From positions 1-64,000 of the forward strand of contig NZ_RQPI01000012.1 in the NCBI RefSeq assembly GCF_003854965.1: 64,000 bases of DNA, read 5' to 3'. The stretch is from Paenibacillus rhizophilus. GTDB taxonomy: Bacteria > Bacillota > Bacilli > Paenibacillales > Paenibacillaceae. A program made the position numbers and the translations under genes. Shown in pieces: positions 43,901 through 51,484 of the stretch. The notes below the pieces were generated by a model that was not told the origin of the DNA, did not search any database, and worked only from the letters and a program-made list of their open reading frames with translations. How positions within the stretch are numbered: position 1 is the stretch's first letter; each line of letters starts with the position of its first letter.

Positions 43901-46738
43901 GCGCCGTCTTCCTGAAGTCGGGACTCCGACAACAACCTTCTCATGCCCGTTATACTCTCCTAATATATACGCATAAGCAGCAAATAGAATCATAAAGAGA
44001 GTCATACCATGCCGTGCCGCAAGCTGTTTGGAAGAATGGACCAATTCCTTGCTTAAATGAAATCGGAAGGTTCTTGATAACGGCGCGTCTTCCTGTGGCA
44101 AGATATTGTCCGATGGCAAGCGAAATACAGTTTCTTTTGTACCAGACAGTCGATTTAGCCAGTATTCCCGCTGACGCTCTATATCCTCCGATTGTCGTAA
44201 CATCTGTTGATGTGCGACATATTCTTTATACGTGCAGGAAACTGGCGGTAGTGCACGCCCCGCTGCCAAGTCTATGAACTCCTTTATGAAAATGGCCCGG
44301 GAAGTGCCGTCCACCACCAAATGATGGGCGTCCATCATCAGTAGGTGCTTGCGGTTCTCCAGTCGTACGAGCTTAACCCGAACGAGTGGCGCTTGCGCCA
44401 GTTCAAAAGGACGAACAAAGGTATCGAAGAACTTCGAAGTCTCCGAATGCATCCCCTCCATATCCACGTAATCGATATGGAATGATAATTCCTCTGGTTT
44501 ATGGATACGCTGCATCGGCTCATCGCCATCCAGCAAAAAGCTCGTTCTCCATGCTTCATGTCGGCTGATTAGATTCCTGAACATTTTTTCAAGCTGCTCC
44601 AAGGAAAGTGAGCCTTCAAGCATCCACCCCATTGGATTATTGTAGGCAAGGCTTTGCTGGTTCATGCTCTGCAAAATAAAGAGTCGCTTCTGGGGTGAGG
44701 ATAAGGGAATCAAATCTTCGGGGCAGCGTGCAAGAACCCCCACTGGATCTATCGTAAGCTCTTCTTCTTTCGCAGACGACAACAATTCCTCCAAACGACT
44801 GCTCAATACCCGAATATTCGGATGCTCAAAAAGTTCCTGAGTGGCCACTCGAACGTTGAAATGCGCCTCCATCAAATTTAATAGTTGCTGCAATTTAAGC
44901 GAATCTAATCCCGCCTCCAGCAAATTGGTGTCAGGGCCGATAAAGCCTGATGGGACGATGCTTCTGGCCATGGCTAGAAGCTCTGATTCGACCGGGCTTA
45001 GCGTCTCTTCTAAACACTCTGTTTCCTGTTTCTCCTGTTCGGAGCTCAAAGACGTAATTTGCTTGATCAGTTCATCAAACTCACCTTTTTCAATCCGTTC
45101 CGCCAACTGATAACGCTGAATTTTCCCGCTTGTTGTTTTAGGGATTTTGTGAATGGGCAGCACGCATTTAACCTGCAACCCTATCCTAGAGTGAATCGCT
45201 TTATGCACCTCGCTGGATAGTCCTACAAACTGCTCTACCGGTTCTTTGAATTGGATAAAAATATAGATCGACTCTGACCGTGTGTCCGGCTCGATAACGC
45301 TGCAAACGGCAGCTGGATGCAATATTCCGGAAAACTCTTCGACGACGCGTTCGAAATCGTGAGGGTAGTAGTTTTGACCGTTAACAAAAATAATGTCTTT
45401 TGCCCGGCCGGTAATTACCAAGCGCCCGTTTCTCATCAGGCCCAAGTCGCCGGTATTAAGCCAGCCATCGCAGATTGCATCCTTAGTTGCAGTAGGGTTC
45501 CCATAATACCCATGAGTTACATTCCTGCCGCGAATGTGGATGTATCCGATGGTCCAATCACTTAGGGATTCCCCATCTTTGCCACTGATCCGAACCTCAC
45601 AATCTCGTATCGGACTTCCAACGTCCACAAAAGTGATACTGTCATCATCCGGAGCATCCACTGAAACGGCACGTTCTCCGATACACATGGAATTTCGAAG
45701 CAGATGAACCGGTTGTATATTCTCAGCTACAGGCGGGATGGTAACTCCAAGACTGGCTTCGGCCAATCCATATACAGGGAACATGGCACTTCTCTTCATC
45801 CCATAACCTTGCATCTTATTCATGAACTTTTCTGCCAAAGGAACAGAAATAGGCTCTGCTCCGTTAAAGATCAAGCGGACGCCGGATAAGTCCCAGGCAT
45901 ATTTCATTTCTTCTTTCATATGGCCAAGGATATATTTGTATCCGAAGTTCGGAGATGCCAATAGCGAGGCCTTGTGTTCGCTTGCCTTTTTCAACCAAAG
46001 CGTGGGGTGCCTGATGAATAAGGACGTCGGCATGATATATTGATCAATAGCAGCCAGGACCGGCACCAAATGACACCCAATCATCCCCATGTCATGAGTT
46101 AGAGGCATCCAGCTCAATAAACGATCATCGGTGGTGACGTTAGATGCTATTCGAATAGCATTGATATTGGCAAGCAGATTATCCTGTGTCAGGATAACTC
46201 CCTTCGGATCACCGGTCGATCCGGAAGAGAACTGAACAAAAGCAATATCATTGCCAGAGGAAACATGAAGCTGACCAAGACCCGATGGCTGGGTGACTTC
46301 ATCCAGCAAAACGGCTCTTGATTGAATTTTTCCTGAGCTGATATTACCCTCCCTTCCGTCCATATAATTTAACAGCCGCTGCAGGCTTTTGCGGTCCGTT
46401 ACCAGATAAGGATGAGTCAAATAGTTCCATATGTTTAATACCTTTTGCTTATGCTCGTTATTACTCCCGACAAGCACAGGAACCGCGACGATTCCACCCA
46501 GAATGCAGGCCCAGAACAGATATAGAAAATATTCAGGATCTTCCACCTGAAACAAGAGCTCATCTCCTGGCTTCATCCCCTTATCCTGAAGGACAGACAA
46601 CGTATAATGCGCGGAAGAATATAATTGGCCGTATGAAATAAACCTGGTCTCCAGATCATTGAGAATCAAATAGACACCTTTGTCCGTTTTGGAACTTCTT
46701 TCTTTGAGGAGTTCAGATAGAGAATTAAAACTTTCCAA
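40964..46738 (-). CDS. Hybrid FAAL-ACP-C-A-PCP synthetase with half-condensation tail
   Basis: A 1924-residue NRPS. Order: fatty acyl-AMP ligase (about 1-565; FSSGSTGDPKGV, PLTHDMGMIG), ACP (about 580-650; GLDSLK), condensation domain (about 680-1110; DAHHLVVDG), adenylation domain (about 1135-1610; YTSGSTGTPKGV, NHYGPTE, YRTGDL), PCP (about 1630-1705; GGNSLL) and a 215-residue tail that resembles only the C-terminal lobe of a condensation domain. By hand alignment to GrsA the specificity residues read D-L-T-K-I-G-H-I-G-K, one conservative change from the published aspartate code (DLTKVGHIGK). It would activate a fatty acid, join it to Asp (or Asn) and pass it to the PKS. No epimerase or thioesterase. 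Confidence 0.92.
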   Translation of the reverse strand: MESFNSLSELLKERSSKTDKGVYLILNDLETRFISYGQLYSSAHYTLSVLQDKGMKPGDELLFQVEDPEYFLYLFWACILGGIVAVPVLVGSNNEHKQKVLNIWNYLTHPYLVTDRKSLQRLLNYMDGREGNISSGKIQSRAVLLDEVTQPSGLGQLHVSSGNDIAFVQFSSGSTGDPKGVILTQDNLLANINAIRIASNVTTDDRLLSWMPLTHDMGMIGCHLVPVLAAIDQYIMPTSLFIRHPTLWLKKASEHKASLLASPNFGYKYILGHMKEEMKYAWDLSGVRLIFNGAEPISVPLAEKFMNKMQGYGMKRSAMFPVYGLAEASLGVTIPPVAENIQPVHLLRNSMCIGERAVSVDAPDDDSITFVDVGSPIRDCEVRISGKDGESLSDWTIGYIHIRGRNVTHGYYGNPTATKDAICDGWLNTGDLGLMRNGRLVITGRAKDIIFVNGQNYYPHDFERVVEEFSGILHPAAVCSVIEPDTRSESIYIFIQFKEPVEQFVGLSSEVHKAIHSRIGLQVKCVLPIHKIPKTTSGKIQRYQLAERIEKGEFDELIKQITSLSSEQEKQETECLEETLSPVESELLAMARSIVPSGFIGPDTNLLEAGLDSLKLQQLLNLMEAHFNVRVATQELFEHPNIRVLSSRLEELLSSAKEEELTIDPVGVLARCPEDLIPLSSPQKRLFILQSMNQQSLAYNNPMGWMLEGSLSLEQLEKMFRNLISRHEAWRTSFLLDGDEPMQRIHKPEELSFHIDYVDMEGMHSETSKFFDTFVRPFELAQAPLVRVKLVRLENRKHLLMMDAHHLVVDGTSRAIFIKEFIDLAAGRALPPVSCTYKEYVAHQQMLRQSEDIERQREYWLNRLSGTKETVFRLPSDNILPQEDAPLSRTFRFHLSKELVHSSKQLAARHGMTLFMILFAAYAYILGEYNGHEKVVVGVPTSGRRRKEWESVIGMFAGTLPILCQPASRLTVREFLQDIRKGILEAFDNQLYPLEDLIQDLNLQRDAGKNPLFETLFVFQNMEHPVIQDSELRITPLRVDEYEPKFELAVEIEEEEGAMQVKLRYDAVKYEHETIERIGAHFIEALKGFVKDENMVLGQFHMLPAYEKKQLLSDFQGLRKPLPAACIQEMLNQAAIKYPEHLAVATPDLRLTYKELHRKANRLARKLHSLGVKPGSLIGLMTGRTAHLGVGIVGILNAGCAFVPIDPGSPAERTERILTDSACSVIVTHGEGTLALAQSFSRIRIDLDEIDDDEETSIPPTVSHSDDLVYSIYTSGSTGTPKGVLLENRGLVNYVAWLQEQAELCVDDRAVLVSSYAFDLGYTALFSALTCGCELHIVPQSHLLDPSELLAYLEKHRITYIKMTPSLFHLLVEASAFSRTNLSALRLIILGGEPIQVEDIAKYYRAYPNARIMNHYGPTECTIGCIAQSIEPEGLDAFKTRPTLGNPIANTRIHVLDSECKLLPIGIPGEIYIGGVGVARGYNDPSLTEQAFLDVDLRYNGSNSERLYRTGDLGRYVADGRIEFLGRIDSQVKIRGYRVELAEIENRLNQHPDIRQAVVISRSGPTNALELCAYVAVNPVQISMRALRGFLASHLPEYMVPARFIQVEAFPINENGKINRKLLPDPVEVLDADEERPGPQSDMERQLLVLWREVLQLEGLGIYDHFFEVGGNSLLAVKLHQKIEEQLPGRMKVVDLFAYPTISLLAYYLTEKEAASPRIEPVRLPDVYYNVSRQAFIKSVYKFTVPEPMHTQIKLAAAAEDISVEQICLSVFAYLFHEITKQERIGISAVTSQVNRIQKFTISFDQISGLQGLFKWIRVPMNMPPQEDCISSEHLSPHLKDSKHLFPLFYVDRLFTLSQQWIEHHGITLAVNRSIEHFSFICEFNADLLDQKSVAALFRRYLELLHRVGKFYNSSVSVEGAVSR

Positions 46739-46873
46739 TTGATCACCGCCTATATAATGTGTTGTTAATCCGGACCTTCCATAATATCCCTAAACTTTTT
46801 ACATTGTAGCATTCGGAAAATAAACGGACATCAGTATGTAAATCCTATTCCTGCTGCGACACCGCACTCTATA

Positions 46874-46892
46874 TTGCGTGATCGCGCTGCAA
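46874..46892. promoter_or_regulatory. Possible ComA-type dyad upstream of the NRPS operon
   Basis: TTGCGTGATCGCGCTGCAA is an imperfect dyad with TTGC and GCAA at its ends, like the ComA box TTGCGG-N4-CCGCAA but with three more bases between arms. It lies about 66-89 bases upstream of a possible -10 TACAAT (minus strand, 46803-46808), a distance reasonable for an activator site. No good -35 is present, as expected for an activated promoter. Confidence 0.4.
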
Positions 46893-46976
46893 GCCTTTAC
46901 AATTTATAAAGAGTGGAGTAGCAGACCAATGGGATACCCAGCGGCATCTTTTCTTCACGACAAAAGAACTCTACTG

Positions 46977-48216
46977 AAGTGCACCCTTTAGAACAGACAT
47001 TGGAAAAACCCCTGTGTTTATCCGATGAAGTTCTACGGAGTGCATGTTTGTAAGGCTATCAAGGGTAGAAGTTTAAAACGTATTCTGAAGAGATTAAAAA
47101 AGAGGCGGTCCGCCTGCATGTTGTGGAACGATGAACTTTCCGAAAGATTAATGAACATATAGGCATTCATGACTCACAGTAGAATGAAGAAGTGGAAGCG
47201 TAAATACCGGGAACAAGGCGACTCCTGAATCAGCGAGACAGACGGCAGGAATACATCAAATCAAGACCGATATGTTCAAAAGCTAAAACGGAAAAACGAA
47301 AGGCTAAAAAAGTGCTTGGAAATCTGGATACAGGAGGTAAGAAAGAAAGGTATGTCCTTTTAGAGAAGGCTTCTGCCCAAGGCCGGATCACAGAATTGTG
47401 CCAGTTATTCGGCGTTTCCAGAAGCGGTTATTATGCGTATCTGAAGCGAAAACAGACGGATCGGAGTGCAGATGCCAAGAAACTCATTAGTAGAGCTTAC
47501 TGGCGCAACGTGGGGAAGTACGGTTATCGGCAACTCCAACTTATGGTATGGCAGGACGAGGGGATATGGATGAACCACAAGAAGGTACTGCGTCATGCAA
47601 CAGCTTGGCCTTCAAGCTAAGATCCGCCGAAAACGCCGCTTGAACATGACACGTACCCGACAGGCGAGCGTGTAGCTGAGAACTTGCTCAAACGAAACTT
47701 TACAGTTGAAAAACCAAACCAGAAATGAGTCACCTGCGTCACCCAATACCGTGTCGGGGATAGCTGGCTGTATCTTTCAGTGGTGAAAGACTTATTTAAC
47801 AACGAGATAGTGGCCTACCAGCTAGGTGAACGCAACGACAATGAGCTGGTTCTGCAGACGTTCGCCAAAGCTTTTGCCAAGCAAAAAGACGTGACCGGAT
47901 TGGTCGTTCACAGCGACCATGGATTCCAGTACACGTCTCATACTTACCACGACATGCTGCCAAAGGTTGGCGCCCAAATCAGCATGTCTCGCCGGGGCAA
48001 TTGCCTAGACAACGCCTCCATGGAGAGCTTCTTCTCGCATCTCAAAACGGAAGGACTCTACCCCTATGATATCCGAAATCTGGTAGAGACACAAAGCCGA
48101 ATACCGAAAAACGGCAGCAGCGTAAATTAAATAAACTGATGCCGGTAGAGTACCTGATCCAGTTTGCAGCCTAGGTGTTTTTTTCAATGTCCACTAAATG
48201 GGGTCTTGTCCAGACC
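46977..48216 (+). mobile_element. IS3-family insertion sequence (IS150-like), degraded
   Basis: About 1.24 kb. Left end CACCCTTTAGAACAGACATTG (near 46982) and right end (read in reverse) CCCCATTTAGTGGACATTG are imperfect inverted repeats. Between them are an orfA remnant near 47070-47130 (YSEEIKKEAVRLHVVE) and a broken orfB. Length and layout match the IS150 group. It lies between the NRPS promoter and intact sigK and, being broken, is not expected to move on its own. I could not define target duplications. Confidence 0.75.
47075..48170 (+). pseudogene. IS3-family transposase remnant (orfA and orfB, frameshifted)
   Basis: Pieces in different frames: orfA helix-turn-helix start (47075-47130), orfB N-terminus (47330-47600; LCQLFGVSRSGYYAYLKRKQ and GKYGYRQLQLMVW), and the DDE core (47755-48120; SWLYLSVVKDLFNNEIVAYQ, VVHSDHGFQYTS and NCLDNASMESFFSHLKTE). 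Catalytic Asp and Glu motifs are still readable, but stops and at least three frameshifts separate them. Not functional. Confidence 0.8.
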
Positions 48217-48466
48217 GTTAATCTTCTTAAAGCGCTTTTTCGTCAGAATGAAGCGTGGTACCCGACACCATTCGCTGCGCGCTAATTATGGCGGTTTAAC
48301 GCAGATTGATCCGTCCCTGAAACATTAGGTTAAAGGAATATTATGAACGAAAAACGAGCTGAAGGAAGGCCGCCTAAAGTAGCTCTAGTTGCCTGTGCAA
48401 ATTAGTTGGGACATGGTGTGTAGGCCATTTGAAAATCCATTCAACCTGCAAGTTTTACCAGCGACC
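48217..48466 (+). other. Decayed sequence with a possible IS110-family scrap
   Basis: No intact gene. Near 48360-48405 the plus strand reads EGRPPKVALVACAN, which resembles the C-terminal KVALVAxxR stretch of IS110/IS116/IS902 transposases. The match is short and may be chance. Confidence 0.3.
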
Positions 48467-48497
48467 AAAAAGAGACCTTCCATCTGGAAAGTCTCCT
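48467..48497 (-). terminator. Rho-independent terminator of the intact sigK
   Basis: On the minus strand GGAGACTTTCCA and TGGAAGGTCTC form a hairpin followed by TTTTT (48467-48471). It lies 10 bases beyond the sigK stop. Confidence 0.78.
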
Positions 48498-48506
48498 TTA
48501 AGTCCT

Positions 48507-49208
48507 CTAACGCTTCGCCTTATAAAACTCATGATACAGCTTCATCAGCGCCCGCTTCTCTATCCGCGACACATAGCTCCGGCTGATGCCCAGCTCTTTG
48601 GCGATCTCCCGCTGCGTACGCTCCTCGCCCCCGGTATCCAGCCCGAAGCGGCCGACCACCACTTCTTTTTCCCGGTCATCCAAGATGTCTAGGTTGCGGT
48701 AGATCTTACTCTTCTCAATCTTGAGATCCACCTCTTTAATGACATCGTCCGTTTCCGAGCCCAGGATATCTATTAACGTAATCTCGTTCCCCTCTTTGTC
48801 CGTCCCGATGGGGTCGTGCAGCGACACGTCCTTGCGCGTTTTTTTGAGCGAGCGCAGATGCATCAGAATTTCGTTCTCGATACAGCGGGCTGCAAACGTC
48901 GCCAATTTGGTTCCCTTGTTCGGGCGGTAGCTCTCGATCGCTTTGATCAGCCCGATGGTGCCGATGGAGATCAAATCTTCCATATCTTCACCAGTATTAT
49001 CGAACTTTTTAACGATATGGGCAACCAGCCGCAAGTTATGTTCAATCAGCAAATTCCGTGCCTTAGCATCACCCTCGGCCATCATTCCTAAGTACTTGCT
49101 TTCTTCCTGCTCCGTCAAAGGTTGCGGAAACGCATTGTTCCTTACATAAGATACCAGCAGCGACAGTTCCTTGATCAACAGTGCAATGGTGCTAAGAAAT
49201 CCGGGCAC
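48507..49208 (-). CDS. sigK: RNA polymerase sigma factor SigK, complete (pro-sigma-K)
   Basis: A 233-residue sigma-70 family factor for late mother-cell sporulation genes. It has the pro-sequence ([21 protein letters not shown]) that SpoIVFB removes, region 2 ([49 protein letters not shown]), region 3 and region 4 ([35 protein letters not shown]). No skin-type element interrupts it. Start is GTG at 49206-49208 with GGGAGGTG upstream. It is the only complete copy among six sigK-related sequences here and, like the others, lies on the minus strand. Its downstream neighbour is a degraded IS and then the NRPS cluster. Confidence 0.97.
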   Translation of the reverse strand: MPGFLSTIALLIKELSLLVSYVRNNAFPQPLTEQEESKYLGMMAEGDAKARNLLIEHNLRLVAHIVKKFDNTGEDMEDLISIGTIGLIKAIESYRPNKGTKLATFAARCIENEILMHLRSLKKTRKDVSLHDPIGTDKEGNEITLIDILGSETDDVIKEVDLKIEKSKIYRNLDILDDREKEVVVGRFGLDTGGEERTQREIAKELGISRSYVSRIEKRALMKLYHEFYKAKR

Positions 49209-49442
49209 GTTGGCGACACCTCCCGCACATGTACAATGAAACCGGTCAGTAACTCTTACGGGTTCACGGTCACTTCATTGTATGTGGGTGAATGCCTAGA
49301 AGTGCATGTACGGGAGAAATTTGAAATCTCAGAAACAATCTCAATTGTTCGAGTATATCGCCTCAAACTTGCTTAAGCAGGAACAGCGCCGCATGATAAA
49401 ATATAAACATATTGTATAATGTTATGCGAAGGAGGGAACACC

Positions 49443-49811
49443 GTGAGAAAACGACTGGAAAAGAAGCAACCATGCCAACCGGCGGGGGGCTGCCCTGTTG
49501 AAGTCACCTTAAGTATCATAGGCGGAAAGTGGAAGGGAATTATTTTATATGAACTGCTGGACGGAACCAAACGGTTTCAAGTACTGCGGCGGGCCCTTCC
49601 TACGGCAACGCAGAAAATGTTGACCCTACAGTTAAGGGAACTGGAAAACGACGGTCTCATCCACCGCGAGGTTTATCCTCAGATTCCGCCCAAGGTAGAA
49701 TACTCCTTAACTCCTCTGGGCACATCTCTTGAGGCCCTTATTATGGAGATGAAAAAATGGGGAGAACAGTTCCTGGCAGAAAATCATTTACCTCAGTCTA
49801 CTGAAATCTGA
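49443..49811 (+). CDS. HxlR-family transcriptional regulator
   Basis: A winged-helix regulator of 122 residues with the HxlR signature: CPVEVTLSIIGGKWKGIILY (the Cys and GGKWK are diagnostic) and RFQVLRRALPTATQKMLTLQ LREL. GTG at 49443 is chosen because GGAGGG lies 6 bases ahead; an ATG at 49419 precedes this ribosome site and is unlikely. HxlR proteins often sense redox or electrophile stress. The gene is followed by a DUF1330 gene on the same strand. Confidence 0.9.
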   Translation: MRKRLEKKQPCQPAGGCPVEVTLSIIGGKWKGIILYELLDGTKRFQVLRRALPTATQKMLTLQLRELENDGLIHREVYPQIPPKVEYSLTPLGTSLEALIMEMKKWGEQFLAENHLPQSTEI

Positions 49812-49820
49812 TCTATACAC

Positions 49821-49879
49821 GGAGACCTTGGAAAAGGCTGCGGATCTAAAATCTGCGGCATTTTCCGAAGGTCTCTTTT
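49821..49879 (+). terminator. Hairpin terminator after the HxlR gene
   Basis: GGAGACCTTGGAAAA (from 49821) pairs with TTTTCCGAAGGTCTC, followed by TTTT, with an inner loop of about 25 bases that contains a smaller inverted repeat (GCTGCGGATC/ATCTGCGGC). Confidence 0.75.
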
Positions 49880-50032
49880 CACGTTCGCAGCAACGACTGA
49901 GTGTAATAAATGATACTGAGGTTCAAAAAAGTGTCTAATTTACAGACTCCTTGTGCCGGATTAAGATGAATGCATACCCGCCGGCGGAAACAGGATGAAG
50001 GATCATCATCCACCATACAGAGGAGAATGAAT

Positions 50033-50326
50033 ATGACCGCATATGTAATTGTAGATATTGAAGTGGAAAATGAAGAGGTGTTTAAGGAATATGCAGCCAA
50101 AGCGGATGCCATTTTGAAGGAGGTGCCTGGCTTCCGCAACCTGACCATCGATGTTCAGCCAAAGGTGCTGGAGGGCAACTGGAAACCATCTACGGTTGTC
50201 GTACATGAATTTCCCGATTATGAGGCCGCTCAGAAGTTTTACTATTCCGAGGCTTATGCACCGTTAATTCAATTGCGCCAATCGGCGACGAAAGCAAGTG
50301 TCATTCTAGTCAATGGCAGAGAGTAA
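50033..50326 (+). CDS. DUF1330 family protein
   Basis: A 97-residue ferredoxin-like alpha+beta protein: MTAYVIVDIEVENEEVFKEY, then a central VVVHEFPDYEAAQKFYYSEA typical of DUF1330. The family's role is unknown; members are small, soluble and dimeric. GGAG at 50022-50025 favours the ATG at 50033; an upstream frame from 49970 has no ribosome site. Confidence 0.88.
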   Translation: MTAYVIVDIEVENEEVFKEYAAKADAILKEVPGFRNLTIDVQPKVLEGNWKPSTVVVHEFPDYEAAQKFYYSEAYAPLIQLRQSATKASVILVNGRE

Positions 50327-50356
50327 CATATAGGGCTCGAATAGTAGACGATAAAC

Positions 50357-50391
50357 AAGCCGCCACAATCTCATGATTCGTGGCGGCTTGT
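50357..50391. terminator. Perfect hairpin after the DUF1330 gene
   Basis: CAAGCCGCCAC and GTGGCGGCTTG form a perfect 11-base stem with a 13-base loop. The T run after it is weak (TTGTTG), but the position, 31 bases after the stop, fits a terminator. Confidence 0.65.
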
Positions 50392-50646
50392 TGCAGCTAC
50401 TAGATGTTTAAACTTATGTTCACTTTAGCTGAATAACTTGATCGTCACCAGATTGTTCCACTTTAGAAAAACGCGGGCCGCAGGTGGCGTACCAAAACCT
50501 CGTCGATCCGTTGTTCCGATGCTCCCCAAAAAAGAAGCGTCATCTCAATCAGGTACCGCATCCGGCGGCGTTAGGCGTTTTCTTTACCAGACCCTCCCTT
50601 GAATTAACGTAAACGATTAAAGCATAAGAAACCTGGAACGGTCCGA
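50392..50646. other. Gene-free stretch at a composition change
   Basis: No recognisable gene. The left part is AT-rich, the right part GC-rich. On the minus strand a short frame (RRMRYLIEMTLLFWGASEQR) looks coding-like but has no start or ribosome site and I could not identify it. The stretch separates the plus-strand HxlR/DUF1330 pair from the GC-rich minus-strand region. Confidence 0.45.
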
Positions 50647-51405
50647 TCACTCCGCCGACAGCTTGTCGTACAGAGAAGGATTCACCCGGACGACGGCGTT
50701 CGTCGCCTGCCGGTTCAGCCACGCTTCGTAGCGTTTGTCGTCCAGCGGCTTGCCGGAGCGGTCGCCGTCCTCCTCGGCAAGCCGCTGCCGCAGCGCCAGC
50801 TCCAGATTGGCCAGAGTGTATCGGTAATAGGCTTTTTCCGTATACTGCTGCGGACCATAGATTGGTTCGCCGCGCCGGAGCCGGCTGCTCCGCGTCCGAT
50901 TCTCTGCATCCAGCCGCGACAGGAACGCCTTGTATCCGATGTCTTCAGCGATTCCGGCTTCCTTGGCTGCAATCTGCTGGACCTTCACCCGGACCAGAAG
51001 GTCCAGCGTCTTCTCTTTCAGCAGACCGAGAGGCGTGCGTCCGCCGGTCTCGGAGGTCCAGAAACTCTTGGCCGCCGGATCGGCGCCGTCCTTCGCCGTC
51101 TCGGCGACGACCTCTCCCCGCAACTCCAGCATGCGGGTCTGAAATTCGCCGTACGCGACCGGTTCGCCGTTCACCCAGGCGACGGAGGCAAACGGATCGG
51201 GCGCCGCCGCCCCGCCGCCGGCTTCGGAAACGGCAGGTTCGGCAGGCAGCTTAAACATCGAGCAGGCGGCGGGCACCAACAGCGCCAGCAGCAGCGCTAG
51301 CAGTAGCGGCAGCGCCGCCCGCGGCCGAAGCCGGAGACGTCTCCCCGCCGCCAAGCGCAGGCGGAATTTGCGGCTTCCGCCCCTCACCGTCTTTCCGGCG
51401 GTCAT
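50647..51405 (-). CDS. SurA/PrsA-like lipoprotein (peptidyl-prolyl isomerase-related)
   Basis: A 252-residue protein. A basic N-terminus (about 1-30) precedes a hydrophobic segment ending in LLVPAAC, which could be a lipobox, so it is probably a membrane-anchored exported lipoprotein. The rest resembles the SurA_N region of chaperone/PPIases: VAWVNGEPVAYGEFQTRMLE, with long helices after it. I see no parvulin isomerase core, so catalytic activity is doubtful. GGAGG lies 8 bases ahead of the ATG. It is the last gene of the minus-strand glycan-related set. Confidence 0.65.
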   Translation of the reverse strand: MTAGKTVRGGSRKFRLRLAAGRRLRLRPRAALPLLLALLLALLVPAACSMFKLPAEPAVSEAGGGAAAPDPFASVAWVNGEPVAYGEFQTRMLELRGEVVAETAKDGADPAAKSFWTSETGGRTPLGLLKEKTLDLLVRVKVQQIAAKEAGIAEDIGYKAFLSRLDAENRTRSSRLRRGEPIYGPQQYTEKAYYRYTLANLELALRQRLAEEDGDRSGKPLDDKRYEAWLNRQATNAVVRVNPSLYDKLSAE

Positions 51406-51484
51406 CGTTCATTCCTCCTTGTTCGCCTGCTAACCTGCGGGGAGCGTGACCACGGCGGACGGCCTTAACCCCGCCATGCCGACA

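Noticed and set aside
48507..49208. A skin-type element interrupting sigK
   Set aside because: The gene at this position is uninterrupted, and I found no serine or tyrosine recombinase gene in the window.
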